This document shows, piece by piece, positions 1 through 8,771 of a DNA stretch of 64,000 bases. The notes beneath the pieces were generated by a model that ran no database searches, was not told where the DNA came from, and saw nothing but the letters and a program-made list of their open reading frames with translations. Position 1 is the first letter of the stretch. Every line of letters begins with the position of its first letter. The stretch spans positions 3,844,001 through 3,908,000 of the forward strand of contig NZ_CP151636.1 of NCBI RefSeq assembly GCF_038397745.1. The letters run 5' to 3'. Source of the DNA: Microbacterium sp. LWH11-1.2 (GTDB taxonomy: Bacteria; Actinomycetota; Actinomycetes; Actinomycetales; Microbacteriaceae). A program made the position numbers and the translations under genes.

Positions 1-431
1 TACGTCATGACACCGGCCATGAATGTCGCCCAGCGCGCGTCATCCATCTGCAGATCACCGGGCTCCGTGGTGTCGACCGTGTGCCCGAACTGCAGCCAGT
101 GCGGATAGCTGATCTCGCCGAGGAAGGTGAGGAAGGGGGCGAGATCGACCTGCGCCTCGGCACCGGTGAGGTACGCCGCAGCGTCGTCGGCCACCGTGTA
201 CCGCGCATCGGTGCGCACGAGCAGTCCCTTCGCCGCCATCGCGTCGACGAGGATGCGGGCGATGCGCTCGCTCACCCCGCAGCGCACGGCGATCGCCTCG
301 ATGGTGTCGGCGCCGTCGGCGATCGCGGCGAAGAGCCCGATGCGGCTGGCTTCGAAGAGCTGCTGCGAGGCCATGTAGCCGGTCGCGATGTCGAGGATGC
401 GTGCGGCATCGGGGGCGTGGGTGGTCGTCAT
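1..431 (-). CDS. O-methyltransferase, N-terminal part (cut by window start)
   Basis: The reading frame opens at an ATG (429-431) preceded by AAAGGCAG and runs off the window edge without a stop, giving about 143 residues. The visible part looks like the winged-helix dimerisation domain found at the front of SAM-dependent O-methyltransferases of the acetylserotonin/hydroxyneurosporene type: an early helix with GYMASQQLFEASRIGLF, then TIEAIAVRCGVSERIARILVDAMAAKGL, a helix-turn-helix-like segment followed by a wing. The SAM-binding domain lies outside the window, so the substrate cannot be judged. It is last in the minus-strand operon that begins with the ABC importer binding protein, 70 bases after the hydrolase stop. 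Confidence 0.7.
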   Translation of the reverse strand, partial: MTTTHAPDAARILDIATGYMASQQLFEASRIGLFAAIADGADTIEAIAVRCGVSERIARILVDAMAAKGLLVRTDARYTVADDAAAYLTGAEAQVDLAPFLTFLGEISYPHWLQFGHTVDTTEPGDLQMDDARWATFMAGVMT

Positions 432-501
432 GGTTCTGCCTTTCATGGGTGAGCCGCAGGAGTGCTGCGACTGCCTGCGTCTGGGAGATGGAGAATCGGC
501 G

Positions 502-1200
502 CTAGGCCGTCAGGAAGCTCTGTACGGCGGTGCGGAACTCGGCGGTGTGCAGAGCCGTGACATGGTCGCCGGGGACCCGCATTGCACGCGCGTCCGGCAG
601 CAGCGCGGCGAGCGCGTCGATGCCGTCGGACATCGTGTCGTGCACGCCTCCGACCAGGAGCACCGGCATCTCCGGGCCTCGAGCCTCAGGCGCGAACGGC
701 TCTGCGGCCAGGCCCTCGATCAGATCGAGCAGCTGCGCCGACCGGGCGCCGGGCAAGGAGACCATGTGCACGATCATCGCCGTGAGCGGGTCCTGCGGGG
801 CGGGTCCGCCGCCGATCGCCGCCCTCGCAGCCGCGAGGTCGAGATGACCGAACGGCTCCGCAGCACTGAGCCCGCCGAGCACGAGGCGGCGCACCCGCGC
901 GGACGGATGCTGCGCCAGATCCCAGGCGAGACGTGCCCCGAGCGAGTAGCCGACGAGGTCGATCTCCTCATCGCCGACCGCGAGCGCCAGCGCGTCGATC
1001 ACCGCCGATGTGGCCGCGGTCCCCGTCGCAGGGCTCCGGCCGTGTGCGGGGAGGTCGACGAGGACCCGAGGACGATCGGTGAAGACCGCCGCCCACTCGG
1101 CATCCGGCCAATCCTGCTTCCCGCGCGACGCGAGGCCGTGCAGGAAGACGACAGGCCGGCCGGAGCCGCGGTGGTGATCGGTGTGCAGGGAGATCGTCAC
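502..1200 (-). CDS. Alpha/beta hydrolase
   Basis: A 232-residue alpha/beta hydrolase. The N-terminus has the oxyanion-hole strand VVFLHGLAS, the nucleophile elbow is GYSLGARL (Ser), a late acid lies in GGVHDTM (Asp) and the catalytic His in GDHVTALH. I chose the GTG at 1198-1200, which gives an N-terminus typical of the family (MTISLHTDHHRGSGRP) and begins 34 bases after the TetR stop; the frame is open further upstream, but that would overlap the regulator. The substrate is unknown; it could be an ester, a lactone or a C-C bond. It is co-transcribed with a TetR regulator and a peptide-type ABC importer, so it may act on the imported compound. Confidence 0.8.
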   Translation of the reverse strand: MTISLHTDHHRGSGRPVVFLHGLASRGKQDWPDAEWAAVFTDRPRVLVDLPAHGRSPATGTAATSAVIDALALAVGDEEIDLVGYSLGARLAWDLAQHPSARVRRLVLGGLSAAEPFGHLDLAAARAAIGGGPAPQDPLTAMIVHMVSLPGARSAQLLDLIEGLAAEPFAPEARGPEMPVLLVGGVHDTMSDGIDALAALLPDARAMRVPGDHVTALHTAEFRTAVQSFLTA

Positions 1201-1234
1201 GGCGCGCCGTCCTCTCGGATCGGGCGCGTCGCCG

Positions 1235-1822
1235 TCAGCGGAGTCGCGCCAGGAACTGGTCGATGTAGGTCTCGTAGTCGGCGATGCGCTCGCCGTCCGG
1301 GTACATGAGGTTGATGACGGTCGCTCCGACCGCGACCGAGATGTACTCGTTCGCCCTGGCGCCGAAGTCCTGGTCGCGGATCGTGCCCTCGTCGCGCGCG
1401 GCTTCCATCCGCTCGATGAGCGACGCCCGCCAGGCAGCGAGGTGGCTCCGGTACAGGTCCGCGAGCGACTCGTTCGCCATCGCGTACTCCCACAGGGCGA
1501 GCAGCACCCGGCCCGCGGCGATCTGTGCCTGATCGCGCGGGATCGTGGCCTCCAGGAACCCGCGCAGCGCGGCATCCGCCGTCGTCGGCTCCGCGCCTGC
1601 GGCCTGAACGCCCTCCGACATCTGCTGCAGGATCGTCTCGAAGGTCGCCGCGACGATGCTCTCCTTGCCGGGGAAGTAGTGCTTCAGCGCTCCGTTGGCG
1701 AAGCCCGCCTCGGCGGCGATGCTGCGCATCGTCGCCGCTTCGAAGCCACCCTTGAGGATGATGCTCTTCGCCACCTCGACGATGTCCCGTCGACGCTGGT
1801 CGTGATCGATGATCTTCGGCAT
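1235..1822 (-). CDS. TetR-family transcriptional regulator
   Basis: A 195-residue TetR repressor. The N-terminal DNA-binding domain reads RRRDIVEVAKSIILKGGFEA, then TMRSIAAEAGFANGALKHYF, the usual helix-turn-helix followed by the YF/HYF motif; the C-terminal ligand domain is variable. The start at MPKIIDHD is favoured by an upstream GGAAGGA. It lies 47 bases behind the ATPase gene in the importer operon, so it probably controls that operon. Its N-terminus (MPKIIDHDQRRR) closely matches that of the TetR protein encoded at 17948-18532 (PRIVDHDERRR), which suggests the two are related. Confidence 0.85.
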   Translation of the reverse strand: MPKIIDHDQRRRDIVEVAKSIILKGGFEAATMRSIAAEAGFANGALKHYFPGKESIVAATFETILQQMSEGVQAAGAEPTTADAALRGFLEATIPRDQAQIAAGRVLLALWEYAMANESLADLYRSHLAAWRASLIERMEAARDEGTIRDQDFGARANEYISVAVGATVINLMYPDGERIADYETYIDQFLARLR

Positions 1823-1869
1823 GGAGTCCTTCCGGCCGGTCGTGGACGACGCGATGATCCGGCCTGGAG

Positions 1870-2703
1870 CTACCGTACCGCCGCATCGCGCACCTCCCGG
1901 AGAGCGAGCCATTCGGCACGTCGTCCTCGCTGGGCGACGGGGTCTGCGACCGGAGAGGCGAGGCGCAGCCGCTCGGAGTACGGATGCTGCGGCGACCGCG
2001 TGACCTGTTCCCCGTCGCCGATCTCCACGATCTCGCCCCGGTACATGACCGCGACCCGGTGGCAGACCCGGCGCACCACGCCGAGGTCATGAGACACGAA
2101 GAGGTAGGCGACGCCGGTGTCTCGCTGCAGCTCGATGAACAGGTCGAGGATGGTCGCCTGCGTCGTGAGGTCGAGCGCGCTGACCGGCTCGTCGCACACG
2201 ATCAGGCGAGGTCCGCGCACGAGCGCCCTCGCGATCGCGACGCGCTGACGCTGTCCGCCCGAGAACTCGCTCGGATACCGATCCATGGACGACTCGGGCA
2301 GCCGCACGCGATCGAGCATGTCGCGCACCCGGCTCTCGGCGGCCTTCGCGCCGATGCCCGTGGTGAGCAGGGGTTCGGCCAGGATGTCGCCGATCGTCAT
2401 CGCGGGGTTCAGTGAGCCGTACGGGTCCTGGAACACGACCTGCACATCGTCGGCGAGCGCACGTCTGCCCCGACCGCCGAGGCGGCTGATCTCGTGACCG
2501 TCGAAGCGGATGGAGCCGCTGGTGACCGGCGCGAGTCCGAGGATCGCCTTGCCGAGAGTCGATTTGCCGGAGCCCGATTCCCCGACCAGCCCGAGGCACT
2601 CGCCCGGCGCGATGTCGAGGGAGATCCCGTGCAGTGCGCGGAATGCACGGCGTCCGTGGCCGTAGTCGACCACGAGGTCTTCCACTTCGAGCAGGGCAGT
2701 CAT
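1870..2703 (-). CDS. Peptide/nickel-type ABC transporter ATPase (OppF/DppF-like)
   Basis: A 277-residue ATPase subunit acting on the cytoplasmic face of the importer. It has Walker A GESGSGKST (about residues 40-48), Q-loop VVFQDPYGSLNP, signature FSGGQRQR, Walker B RLIVCDEP and switch His in FVSHDLG. The QHPYSERL stretch near the C-terminus is typical of oligopeptide/dipeptide transporter ATPases. Its ATG overlaps the stop of the upstream permease-ATPase fusion by four bases (ATGA), so translation is coupled. With the ATPase half of that fusion it would form the usual DppD/DppF pair. Confidence 0.93.
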   Translation of the reverse strand: MTALLEVEDLVVDYGHGRRAFRALHGISLDIAPGECLGLVGESGSGKSTLGKAILGLAPVTSGSIRFDGHEISRLGGRGRRALADDVQVVFQDPYGSLNPAMTIGDILAEPLLTTGIGAKAAESRVRDMLDRVRLPESSMDRYPSEFSGGQRQRVAIARALVRGPRLIVCDEPVSALDLTTQATILDLFIELQRDTGVAYLFVSHDLGVVRRVCHRVAVMYRGEIVEIGDGEQVTRSPQHPYSERLRLASPVADPVAQRGRRAEWLALREVRDAAVR

Positions 2704-4517
2704 GCCGTCACCTCCGTGGTCTGCACGACCGGGCGCTCGGCACGGTCGAGATCGGCGCGGTCGAGTTCGGCGCGCCCGGCGACATCGTCGAGTGACGCCG
2801 AGATGAGGGCGCGCGTGTAGTCGGCGGCCGGCGTCGCGAAGAGTTCGTCGACCGGGCCCGCTTCGACGATCTCGCCGCCGCGCATCACGATGACGCGATC
2901 GCAGATGTCGGCCACGACGCCGAAATTGTGGGTCACGATGAGCAGCGCCATCCCGTATTCCGCCTGCAGCTCACGCAGGAGCTCGAGCACCTCCGCCTGC
3001 ACGGTGACGTCGAGTGCGGTCGTCGGCTCGTCGGCCACGAGCAGCGAGGGCTTGCCCGCGATCGCGCCGGCGATCAGGACGCGCTGTGCCATGCCGCCGG
3101 AGATCTGGTGCGGGTAGCTGCGCAGGACGCGGACCGGATCTGTGATGCCGACGCGGACGAGCATGGCTCGAGCGCGCTCCTTCGCCTCGACCCGGCTCAG
3201 CCCGTGGGTCCGCCGGAGCGGCTCGATGAGCTGGTGGCCGATCGTGTAGGACGGGTCGAGGTTGCTCATCGGCTCCTGCGGCACGTAGCCGATCTCCCGC
3301 CCGAGCAGCGCGTGGCGCTGCTTCCCACTCGCGCGGCTGATGTCCTTGCCGCCCACCCAGATCGCATCGACCGTCGCTCGCCCTGTCGATGGCAGCAGGT
3401 CGAGCACCGAGAACACGGTCTGCGACTTGCCCGACCCCGACTCCCCCACGATCCCGACGACCTCGCCGGGCGCGATGTCGAGGGTGACACCGTGCACGAC
3501 CTCGGTCTCGCCGTTCGGCGTGACGTGCGCGACACGGAGGTTGTCGATGCGGAGCGCGGCGTGCGCGGCTTCGTGCTGGGCGCTGCCCGTGGCCGAGGTC
3601 GATGGCCCAGCGACGACGGCATCCGCCTTTCGACGCGACGCCCGTGGGGTGCGCACCTGCACCAGCTCGGCGAGGGTCGACCCCATGATCGCCAGGACGG
3701 CGATCGTGAGCCCGAGTGCAGCCGACGGCCAGAGCAGCATGAGCGGATAGGTGAGCATGAGGCGGAAGCCCTCGAGCATCATCGCGCCCCAGCTGGGGAC
3801 GTTCGAGTCGCCGATACCGAGGAACTGGAGCCCGGCCTGCATGCCCATCGCGATGCCGGCCGTCAGCGCCGTCTGGATGATCACGGGCGGATACACCGCT
3901 CTGATCACGTGGCGGAAGATGATGCGCGCGTCCGACAGTCCGGAGACGCGGGCGGCGTCGATGTACGGCTCGCCCCGCACAGCGAGCGTCTGCGAGCGCG
4001 AGATCCGGAAGTAGCCGGGCACCATGAACACCCCGACCGTCGCCATGAGCAGCTCGAAGTTGTTGCGGCTGCCTGCGGCGACCACCAGCAGGATGATCAT
4101 GCCGGGGATCGACTGCAGCGCATCGCTGATCCACGTCGCGACGCGGTCGAAGACGCCGCCGAAGTAGCCGGCCGCCACACCGGACGGCACGCCGAGCACG
4201 AGCGCCGTGACGACCGTGATGAGAGCCCCCCACAGCGTGGTGCGCGTGCCGTAGATGAGACGGGACAGGATGTCGCGGCCGGTGGAGTCCCCGCCGAGGA
4301 GGTGCTCCGGTCCCGGCGCGGCCTTCGCCGCGGCGAGATCGACGAGGTTCGGATCCATCGGCGCGAGAAGCGGGGCGAGGACGCCGACCAGCACGACCGC
4401 CGCGAAGATCGCCAACCGGATGAAGCCTCCGGGGTGCCGGAGGAAACGGCGGAACAGGCCGGACCGGCGCTTCTGGGCCGCCCTGTCGAAGGCGACACGG
4501 ATGTCTGTCGTGGTCAT
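2700..4517 (-). CDS. Fused DppC-type permease and DppD-type ATPase
   Basis: One 605-residue reading frame encodes two subunits that are normally separate. Residues 1 to about 290 form a DppC/OppC permease: a first membrane segment after FRRFLRHPGGFIRLAIF, the GGDSTGRDILSRLIYGTR periplasmic motif, and an EAA-like cytoplasmic loop (AARVSGLSDARIIFRHVI). A charged linker (about 290-320) joins a DppD-type ATPase with Walker A GESGSGKSQ, VPQEPMSNLDP, signature ISGGMAQR, Walker B LLVADEP and switch His in VTHNFG. No stop or frameshift is visible at the junction. The start ATG overlaps the upstream permease stop by four bases. The substrate is probably a peptide or a small amine/glycoside; the family alone does not fix it. 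Confidence 0.92.
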   Translation of the reverse strand: MTTTDIRVAFDRAAQKRRSGLFRRFLRHPGGFIRLAIFAAVVLVGVLAPLLAPMDPNLVDLAAAKAAPGPEHLLGGDSTGRDILSRLIYGTRTTLWGALITVVTALVLGVPSGVAAGYFGGVFDRVATWISDALQSIPGMIILLVVAAGSRNNFELLMATVGVFMVPGYFRISRSQTLAVRGEPYIDAARVSGLSDARIIFRHVIRAVYPPVIIQTALTAGIAMGMQAGLQFLGIGDSNVPSWGAMMLEGFRLMLTYPLMLLWPSAALGLTIAVLAIMGSTLAELVQVRTPRASRRKADAVVAGPSTSATGSAQHEAAHAALRIDNLRVAHVTPNGETEVVHGVTLDIAPGEVVGIVGESGSGKSQTVFSVLDLLPSTGRATVDAIWVGGKDISRASGKQRHALLGREIGYVPQEPMSNLDPSYTIGHQLIEPLRRTHGLSRVEAKERARAMLVRVGITDPVRVLRSYPHQISGGMAQRVLIAGAIAGKPSLLVADEPTTALDVTVQAEVLELLRELQAEYGMALLIVTHNFGVVADICDRVIVMRGGEIVEAGPVDELFATPAADYTRALISASLDDVAGRAELDRADLDRAERPVVQTTEVTA

Positions 4518-5455
4518 GCGACGCGCACCTTCGGGTTGATCCAGCCGAGCACGAGGTCGAGCAGGAGGTTGATGAGGACGACGAAGACGATCGAGATGAC
4601 GGTGATGCCGAGCAGCATCGGGATGTCGCCGTTCTGCGAGGACTGGTTGGTGAGCTGCCCGAGACCCGGGAGGCTGAAGATCTGCTCGACCACGACCGCG
4701 CCGGAGAGCAGCCCGACGAACATCAGGGCGATCACCGTGAGTGCGGCCGGCGAAGCGTTGCGCAGGATGTGCAGGTTGACCCTGGCGGGCGACAGGCCAC
4801 GACTGCGGAGGGTGCGGACCCAGTCCTGCCGGCTCTGCGCGATCACCGCATTGCGCAGCTGCTCGGCGACGGCGACGATGCCGCCGAGGGCGAGTGAGAC
4901 GGCGGGGAGCGTGATCGACCGCAGCCACCCGTCGACGGACTGCGTCGGCGGCACGTAGCCGACCGCGGGGAACCACTTGAGCTGGACGGCGAGCCACATC
5001 ACCAGCACGAGGCTCACCCAGAAGCCGGGGAGGGCGAAGAGCACGACAGAGATCCCCTTGATGCCCCGGTCGAACCACGTGCCGGGTCGGAGACCGGTGA
5101 TCATCCCGAACACGACGCCGATCACCGCGGTGATGAGAGTCGCGAGCGTCACCACCGACAGGGTCACCGGGACCTTGACGGCGAGCTGCTCGGAGATCGG
5201 CTGGAAGTTGCGCCAGGAGACGCCGAAGTCGAGCAGTGCCGCGTGCGAGAGCCAGTCCCAGAACTGCACGAGCAGGGGACGGTCGAGCCCGATCTTCTCG
5301 GCGAGGGCGGCCTGCTGCGCGGGGCTCGCCGTGGTGCCGAGGAGCGATGCCGTCGGGTCGCTGATCGCGAGGTGGGCGAGGAAGAAGGTGCCGATCGAGA
5401 CCGCGACCAGCAGAACCAGACCGGACAGCACGCGCTTCGCCGTGAACAGAAGCAT
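4514..5455 (-). CDS. Peptide/nickel-type ABC transporter permease (DppB-like)
   Basis: A 313-residue inner-membrane permease with about six membrane segments. Family marks are the N-terminal helix KRVLSGLVLLVAVSIGTFFL, the GLDRPLLVQFWDW periplasmic loop, DFGVSWRNFQPISEQL, and the cytoplasmic EAA-type loop around RTLRSRGLSPARVNLHILRNA. The ATG at 5453-5455 follows GAGGTCTCC. It starts 68 bases after the binding-protein stop and overlaps the permease-ATPase fusion by four bases, so it is the first membrane component translated. Confidence 0.93.
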   Translation of the reverse strand: MLLFTAKRVLSGLVLLVAVSIGTFFLAHLAISDPTASLLGTTASPAQQAALAEKIGLDRPLLVQFWDWLSHAALLDFGVSWRNFQPISEQLAVKVPVTLSVVTLATLITAVIGVVFGMITGLRPGTWFDRGIKGISVVLFALPGFWVSLVLVMWLAVQLKWFPAVGYVPPTQSVDGWLRSITLPAVSLALGGIVAVAEQLRNAVIAQSRQDWVRTLRSRGLSPARVNLHILRNASPAALTVIALMFVGLLSGAVVVEQIFSLPGLGQLTNQSSQNGDIPMLLGITVISIVFVVLINLLLDLVLGWINPKVRVA

Positions 5456-5523
5456 GGAGACCTCTCGGGTCGGAGGGGAAGGGGTGGGCCGGGGCGGACG
5501 CGAGCGCCGCCCCGGCCGGAGCG

Positions 5524-7053
5524 TCAGCCCCGAGTGATGTAGCGCAGCGTCGGGAACATCATCCCGACGACCGGCTGCAGCTGGATGCCGCTCGCTGTGT
5601 AGTAGATGTTGTTCGCCTGATACCAGACCGACCACCACGCCTGATCGACGAGAGCCTTGTTCAGCTCTTCGATGGCCGCGGTCTGCGCGTCGCCGCGCTC
5701 GGTCTGCACCTTCTCGACGAGCGGAGCGATGACGTCGTTCTGCGCGTAGTCGGGCTCGGGGTTGAACCACTGGACGCTGGTGACCTGACGAGCCACCGTC
5801 GCGACGTCGTTCCCGTCCATCGCCAGGAAGGAGATGAACATCGGGTAGTTCGGCGCGTTCAGCTGGTAGTCCGGCATCTGCATGTTGTCCCAGGTCACCG
5901 TCACCCCGAGCTCGTTGAGCGCCTGCTCGGCGGACGGCTTCCACATCTCGAAGATCGGCGACATGGGCATCGAGATCGCGAAGCCGTCGGGGTAGCCGGC
6001 ATCCGCCAGCAGCTCCTTGGCCTTGCCCATGTTGTAGGCGTAGGTCTCGTTCAGCGCCGGATCGTTGATGTCGCCGCCGTCGGGGAAGACCTGGTTGGTG
6101 GCGACTCCGGCTCCGCTGCCGACGGCGGCGAGGACCGCGGCGCCGTCGAAGGCGTAGTTGAGTGCCTGCCGCACCTCGAGCTTGCCGAGCGGCTCGCTCT
6201 TGGCGCCGGTGTGGTCGGTGATCACGAGGCCCGCCCAGCCGGAGACGCGCTGGGCGACGTTCCATCCCTGCTGCCCCGCCTGCTCGAGGTTGGCGACGTC
6301 GCCGTACTGCACGTTGATCTGGCCGCTGAGCATGGCGTTGTGGCGAGCGGTGGCGTCGGTGATCGGGAAGATCGACAGCTCGGAGAACGGATACGTCGCG
6401 GCATCCCAATGGTCGGCGGTCTTGGTGAAGTGGTACTCCGCGCCGGCGACGCTCGTGGTGCTGTCGAGCACATAGGGGCCGGAGCCGATCGGCTCCTTGC
6501 CGAGAGACCCGGCCTCGATGGACGCCGGCGACATGACGTAACTGCGGCCGAGACCCATCAGATAGAGGATCGTGTCGTCGCGCTGCGTGAGCCGGATGCT
6601 GATCGTGTCGTCGTCGACCTTCTCGAACGCGGCGACATTGAGGTACGCCTCGCCGGAGCGCGGGCCGGCCTTGAGGTATTCGAGGCTCTTCACCACTGCA
6701 TCCGCATCGACCGGGGTGCCGTCGCTGAAGACCGCGTCGGTCCGGATGTCGAGGTCGATGCTGAGATCGTCGTCGGCGACGGTCCATTCGGTCGCGAGCG
6801 ACGGGATGGGCGCGCCGTCCTCGTCGAGGGCGATCAGCGCGTCGTAGACCGCAGAGAGGTAGGGACCGTCGAAGCCGATGTCGGCCAGTGACGGATCCCA
6901 GGAGGTGACGTCGAGGAAGTTGCCGATGTTGAGAGCGTCGGGTCCTTCGGCGCCGCTGCCGTCGGACGGTGACGGAGACGTTCCGCCGCTGCAACTGGTG
7001 AGCGCGAGGGTCGCGGCCACTGCTGCGGCGAGCGCGAGGGGCATTCGTTTCAT
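5524..7053 (-). CDS. ABC transporter substrate-binding lipoprotein (SBP family 5)
   Basis: A 509-residue extracytoplasmic binding protein. It starts with a lipoprotein signal (KRMPLALAAAVAATLALTSC; lipobox LTSC) and a Ser/Gly/Pro-rich linker, followed by a family-5 solute-binding fold: DPSLADIGFDGPYLSAVYDAL, FSDGTPVDADAVVKSLEYL and LEVRQALNYAFDG are typical. It is the first gene of the operon, upstream of both permeases and both ATPases. Family 5 binds peptides, nickel chelates, opines and oligosaccharides; the downstream hydrolase and methyltransferase hint at a small organic ligand rather than peptides, but that is inference. Confidence 0.93.
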   Translation of the reverse strand: MKRMPLALAAAVAATLALTSCSGGTSPSPSDGSGAEGPDALNIGNFLDVTSWDPSLADIGFDGPYLSAVYDALIALDEDGAPIPSLATEWTVADDDLSIDLDIRTDAVFSDGTPVDADAVVKSLEYLKAGPRSGEAYLNVAAFEKVDDDTISIRLTQRDDTILYLMGLGRSYVMSPASIEAGSLGKEPIGSGPYVLDSTTSVAGAEYHFTKTADHWDAATYPFSELSIFPITDATARHNAMLSGQINVQYGDVANLEQAGQQGWNVAQRVSGWAGLVITDHTGAKSEPLGKLEVRQALNYAFDGAAVLAAVGSGAGVATNQVFPDGGDINDPALNETYAYNMGKAKELLADAGYPDGFAISMPMSPIFEMWKPSAEQALNELGVTVTWDNMQMPDYQLNAPNYPMFISFLAMDGNDVATVARQVTSVQWFNPEPDYAQNDVIAPLVEKVQTERGDAQTAAIEELNKALVDQAWWSVWYQANNIYYTASGIQLQPVVGMMFPTLRYITRG

Positions 7054-7150
7054 GGTTCCTTCTCTCGGATGCAGGGAGGGTGAAGAAGGGTTCGAAGAGC
7101 CGCTGGCCGGAGAGCCGGATCCGACGCCACTTCGATGTGTCGTGCTGTTT

Positions 7151-7178
7151 AGTCTACATGCGTGGAAAAAGAGCGCAA
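7151..7178 (-). promoter_or_regulatory. Candidate promoter of the ABC importer operon
   Basis: Read on the minus strand, TTGCGC (7178-7173) and TAGACT (7156-7151) are separated by 16 bases, about 100 bases upstream of the binding-protein ATG. The flanking TGTTTAG-T-CTACATG is a weak inverted repeat over the -10 box and could be an operator for the operon's own TetR. Pattern match only. Confidence 0.4.
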
Positions 7179-7276
7179 CAGCGATCTTCGCCCGACGACC
7201 CAGCGATCATGCCTCCCGACGCACCCGGCTTGTCCGAGCGCGCAGGACTCGTCGGCGAGGACGGGTCTGGCGCTGC

Positions 7277-8617
7277 TCAGGCGGCGATGTCGAACCGTGC
7301 GCGGCCGCCGAGGCGGGGTGTGCGGGTGGGATCGACGCACCGGGGCGGTGTGAACCAGACCCGGGCCGCGATACCCGTGCCGTCGATGTGGATGTCCCAC
7401 CCGTTGTCGTGGATGCGGTGATGACACGTCTCGCAGAGCAGGACCCCGTTGGCGAGATCGGTGGGCCCGTGATCGCGTTGCCACCAGCGGATGTGGTGGG
7501 CTCTCGTCATCTCGGGCGGGAGCCCGCACATCGCACACCCGCCATCCCGTTCCACGAGCGCCAGGCGTTGCGCCCGGGTGAAGAGGCGTTTCTCCCGACC
7601 CCAGTCGAGCATCTCGCTGCGCTCGCCCATGACCCACGGGATGATCCCTCCCCCGGCAGCCATCCGCCGCGCGGCGCCCACACCGACTCGCTGGTCAAGG
7701 CCGTCCACGGTCGCTGATCCGGCCCCGGACTGCAGATCATCCAGGGTGAGCCGGACGATCACGGTCGCCCCGGCAAGCGGCATCCGCGATTCGCATCCCA
7801 GGATGTGCGCGCAGAACGCGGCCAGGGCATCGGCCTGAATTATCGCCACTGTGCGGCGATCCGCATCCGCCGCCTCCGCATCGGGGGCATCCTTCCGGGC
7901 AGCGAACGCCGCCGACACGAACCCGCGGATCGCGGTCACCACCGGTGCCGCGGTCTCCGCATCGAGCACCGCACTGAGGTGCACCATCCCATCGCGTTCG
8001 AAGATCTTCAGCGCCCGCTTCGCCCGCTTCTCATCCTCCTTCGGCTGCACACCATCGGGATCCAACCAGGCCTCAGCCCGAGTGATCAGCTTCCGCAGCT
8101 CATCCAACCCCAACCCGACCGCACGCTCCGCAAGCAGCGTTTCCGCCTCGAGGATCCGTTCCGTCCCCGCCACGACGCGGCACCGGTCCAACAACGCGAT
8201 GATCAGCCCCGCGGCCGCCACACCAATGACCCCAGCAGCCAACGCTGCCCGCAACACCTCGTACCGGGCGGGCAACCGTGCCCCCAACAGGTCTGTGCGG
8301 GGTGCGGTAGCCTGCCCCACCGTCACCAACCGCGACGCATCACCCGACGAGATTCCGGTGGTCGCGGCGATCAGCTTCGCCGCCGTCCGGAACCCGTACT
8401 CCTTCGCCAGGCTCCCCGCCCCGAGCTCTCGCCGCGACTCGTGCGCGATCCCGGCGGCGACGTCGGCGTGCACAGCATCCGCGCATCGCTGCAGCGCCCC
8501 GAGAGCGTCGTTCACGGCGATGAGCTGCTCCCGCGACAACCCCATCGCGTCATCCGCGCCCGCCCACGCCACATCGAGACGGGCGACCGCCTGATGCAAT
8601 CCGGTGAGCTTCGACAT
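7277..8617 (-). CDS. DUF222/13E12-family HNH endonuclease
   Basis: A 446-residue protein. The long N-terminal helical region is a DUF222/13E12 repeat domain (TGLHQAVARLDVAWAGADDA, AAKLIAATTGISSGDASRLV, and a D-rich region DAPDAEAADADRRT). The C-terminal HNH domain has CAMCG, then RAHHIRWW, then LCETCHHRIHD, a zinc-binding Cys4 plus catalytic His arrangement. The family is abundant in actinobacteria; in Mycobacterium tuberculosis members are induced by DNA damage. The ATG is preceded by TAGAAT and six bases, so the mRNA is probably leaderless, and a LexA-type box lies 32 bases upstream. Its role (repair, mobile-element remnant or defence) is not settled for the family. Confidence 0.9.
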   Translation of the reverse strand: MSKLTGLHQAVARLDVAWAGADDAMGLSREQLIAVNDALGALQRCADAVHADVAAGIAHESRRELGAGSLAKEYGFRTAAKLIAATTGISSGDASRLVTVGQATAPRTDLLGARLPARYEVLRAALAAGVIGVAAAGLIIALLDRCRVVAGTERILEAETLLAERAVGLGLDELRKLITRAEAWLDPDGVQPKEDEKRAKRALKIFERDGMVHLSAVLDAETAAPVVTAIRGFVSAAFAARKDAPDAEAADADRRTVAIIQADALAAFCAHILGCESRMPLAGATVIVRLTLDDLQSGAGSATVDGLDQRVGVGAARRMAAGGGIIPWVMGERSEMLDWGREKRLFTRAQRLALVERDGGCAMCGLPPEMTRAHHIRWWQRDHGPTDLANGVLLCETCHHRIHDNGWDIHIDGTGIAARVWFTPPRCVDPTRTPRLGGRARFDIAA

Positions 8618-8623
8618 ACCCCG

Positions 8624-8664
8624 ATTCTACGGTGCGTACACTCTATATTCGAAGCTATGTTCGA
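8624..8664 (-). promoter_or_regulatory. Leaderless promoter with SOS (LexA) box
   Basis: On the minus strand TAGAAT (8629-8624) is followed by six bases and then the HNH start codon. The 16-base element at 8649-8664, TCGAAGCTATGTTCGA, differs by one arm base from the mycobacterial/actinobacterial LexA consensus TCGAAC-N4-GTTCGA and covers the -35 position. LexA binding there would block RNA polymerase. The arrangement is seen directly; LexA control is inferred from the consensus. Confidence 0.75.
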
Positions 8665-8771
8665 AGTGAATGCTGATAGATCGGCATACTGCGCCACCAC
8701 CGCACGCCCCGCGGGAATCCCCCGAGCTCCGGACTCGTTCTCCCCCTCGGACGCTCCACGAAAGGCGCACG

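Noticed and set aside
2700..4517. The permease-ATPase fusion as a frameshift or pseudogene
   Set aside because: Both halves have complete motifs, the frame is continuous and both ends overlap neighbouring genes properly.
7277..8617. HNH gene as part of an insertion sequence or homing element
   Set aside because: No terminal inverted repeats, target duplications or interrupted host gene are visible around it.
8665..8771. Guanidine riboswitch upstream of the SMR pair
   Set aside because: SMR pairs are often controlled by guanidine riboswitches, but the 107-base leader shows none of the conserved loop or pseudoknot sequences I know for classes I-III, only GC-rich stretches.
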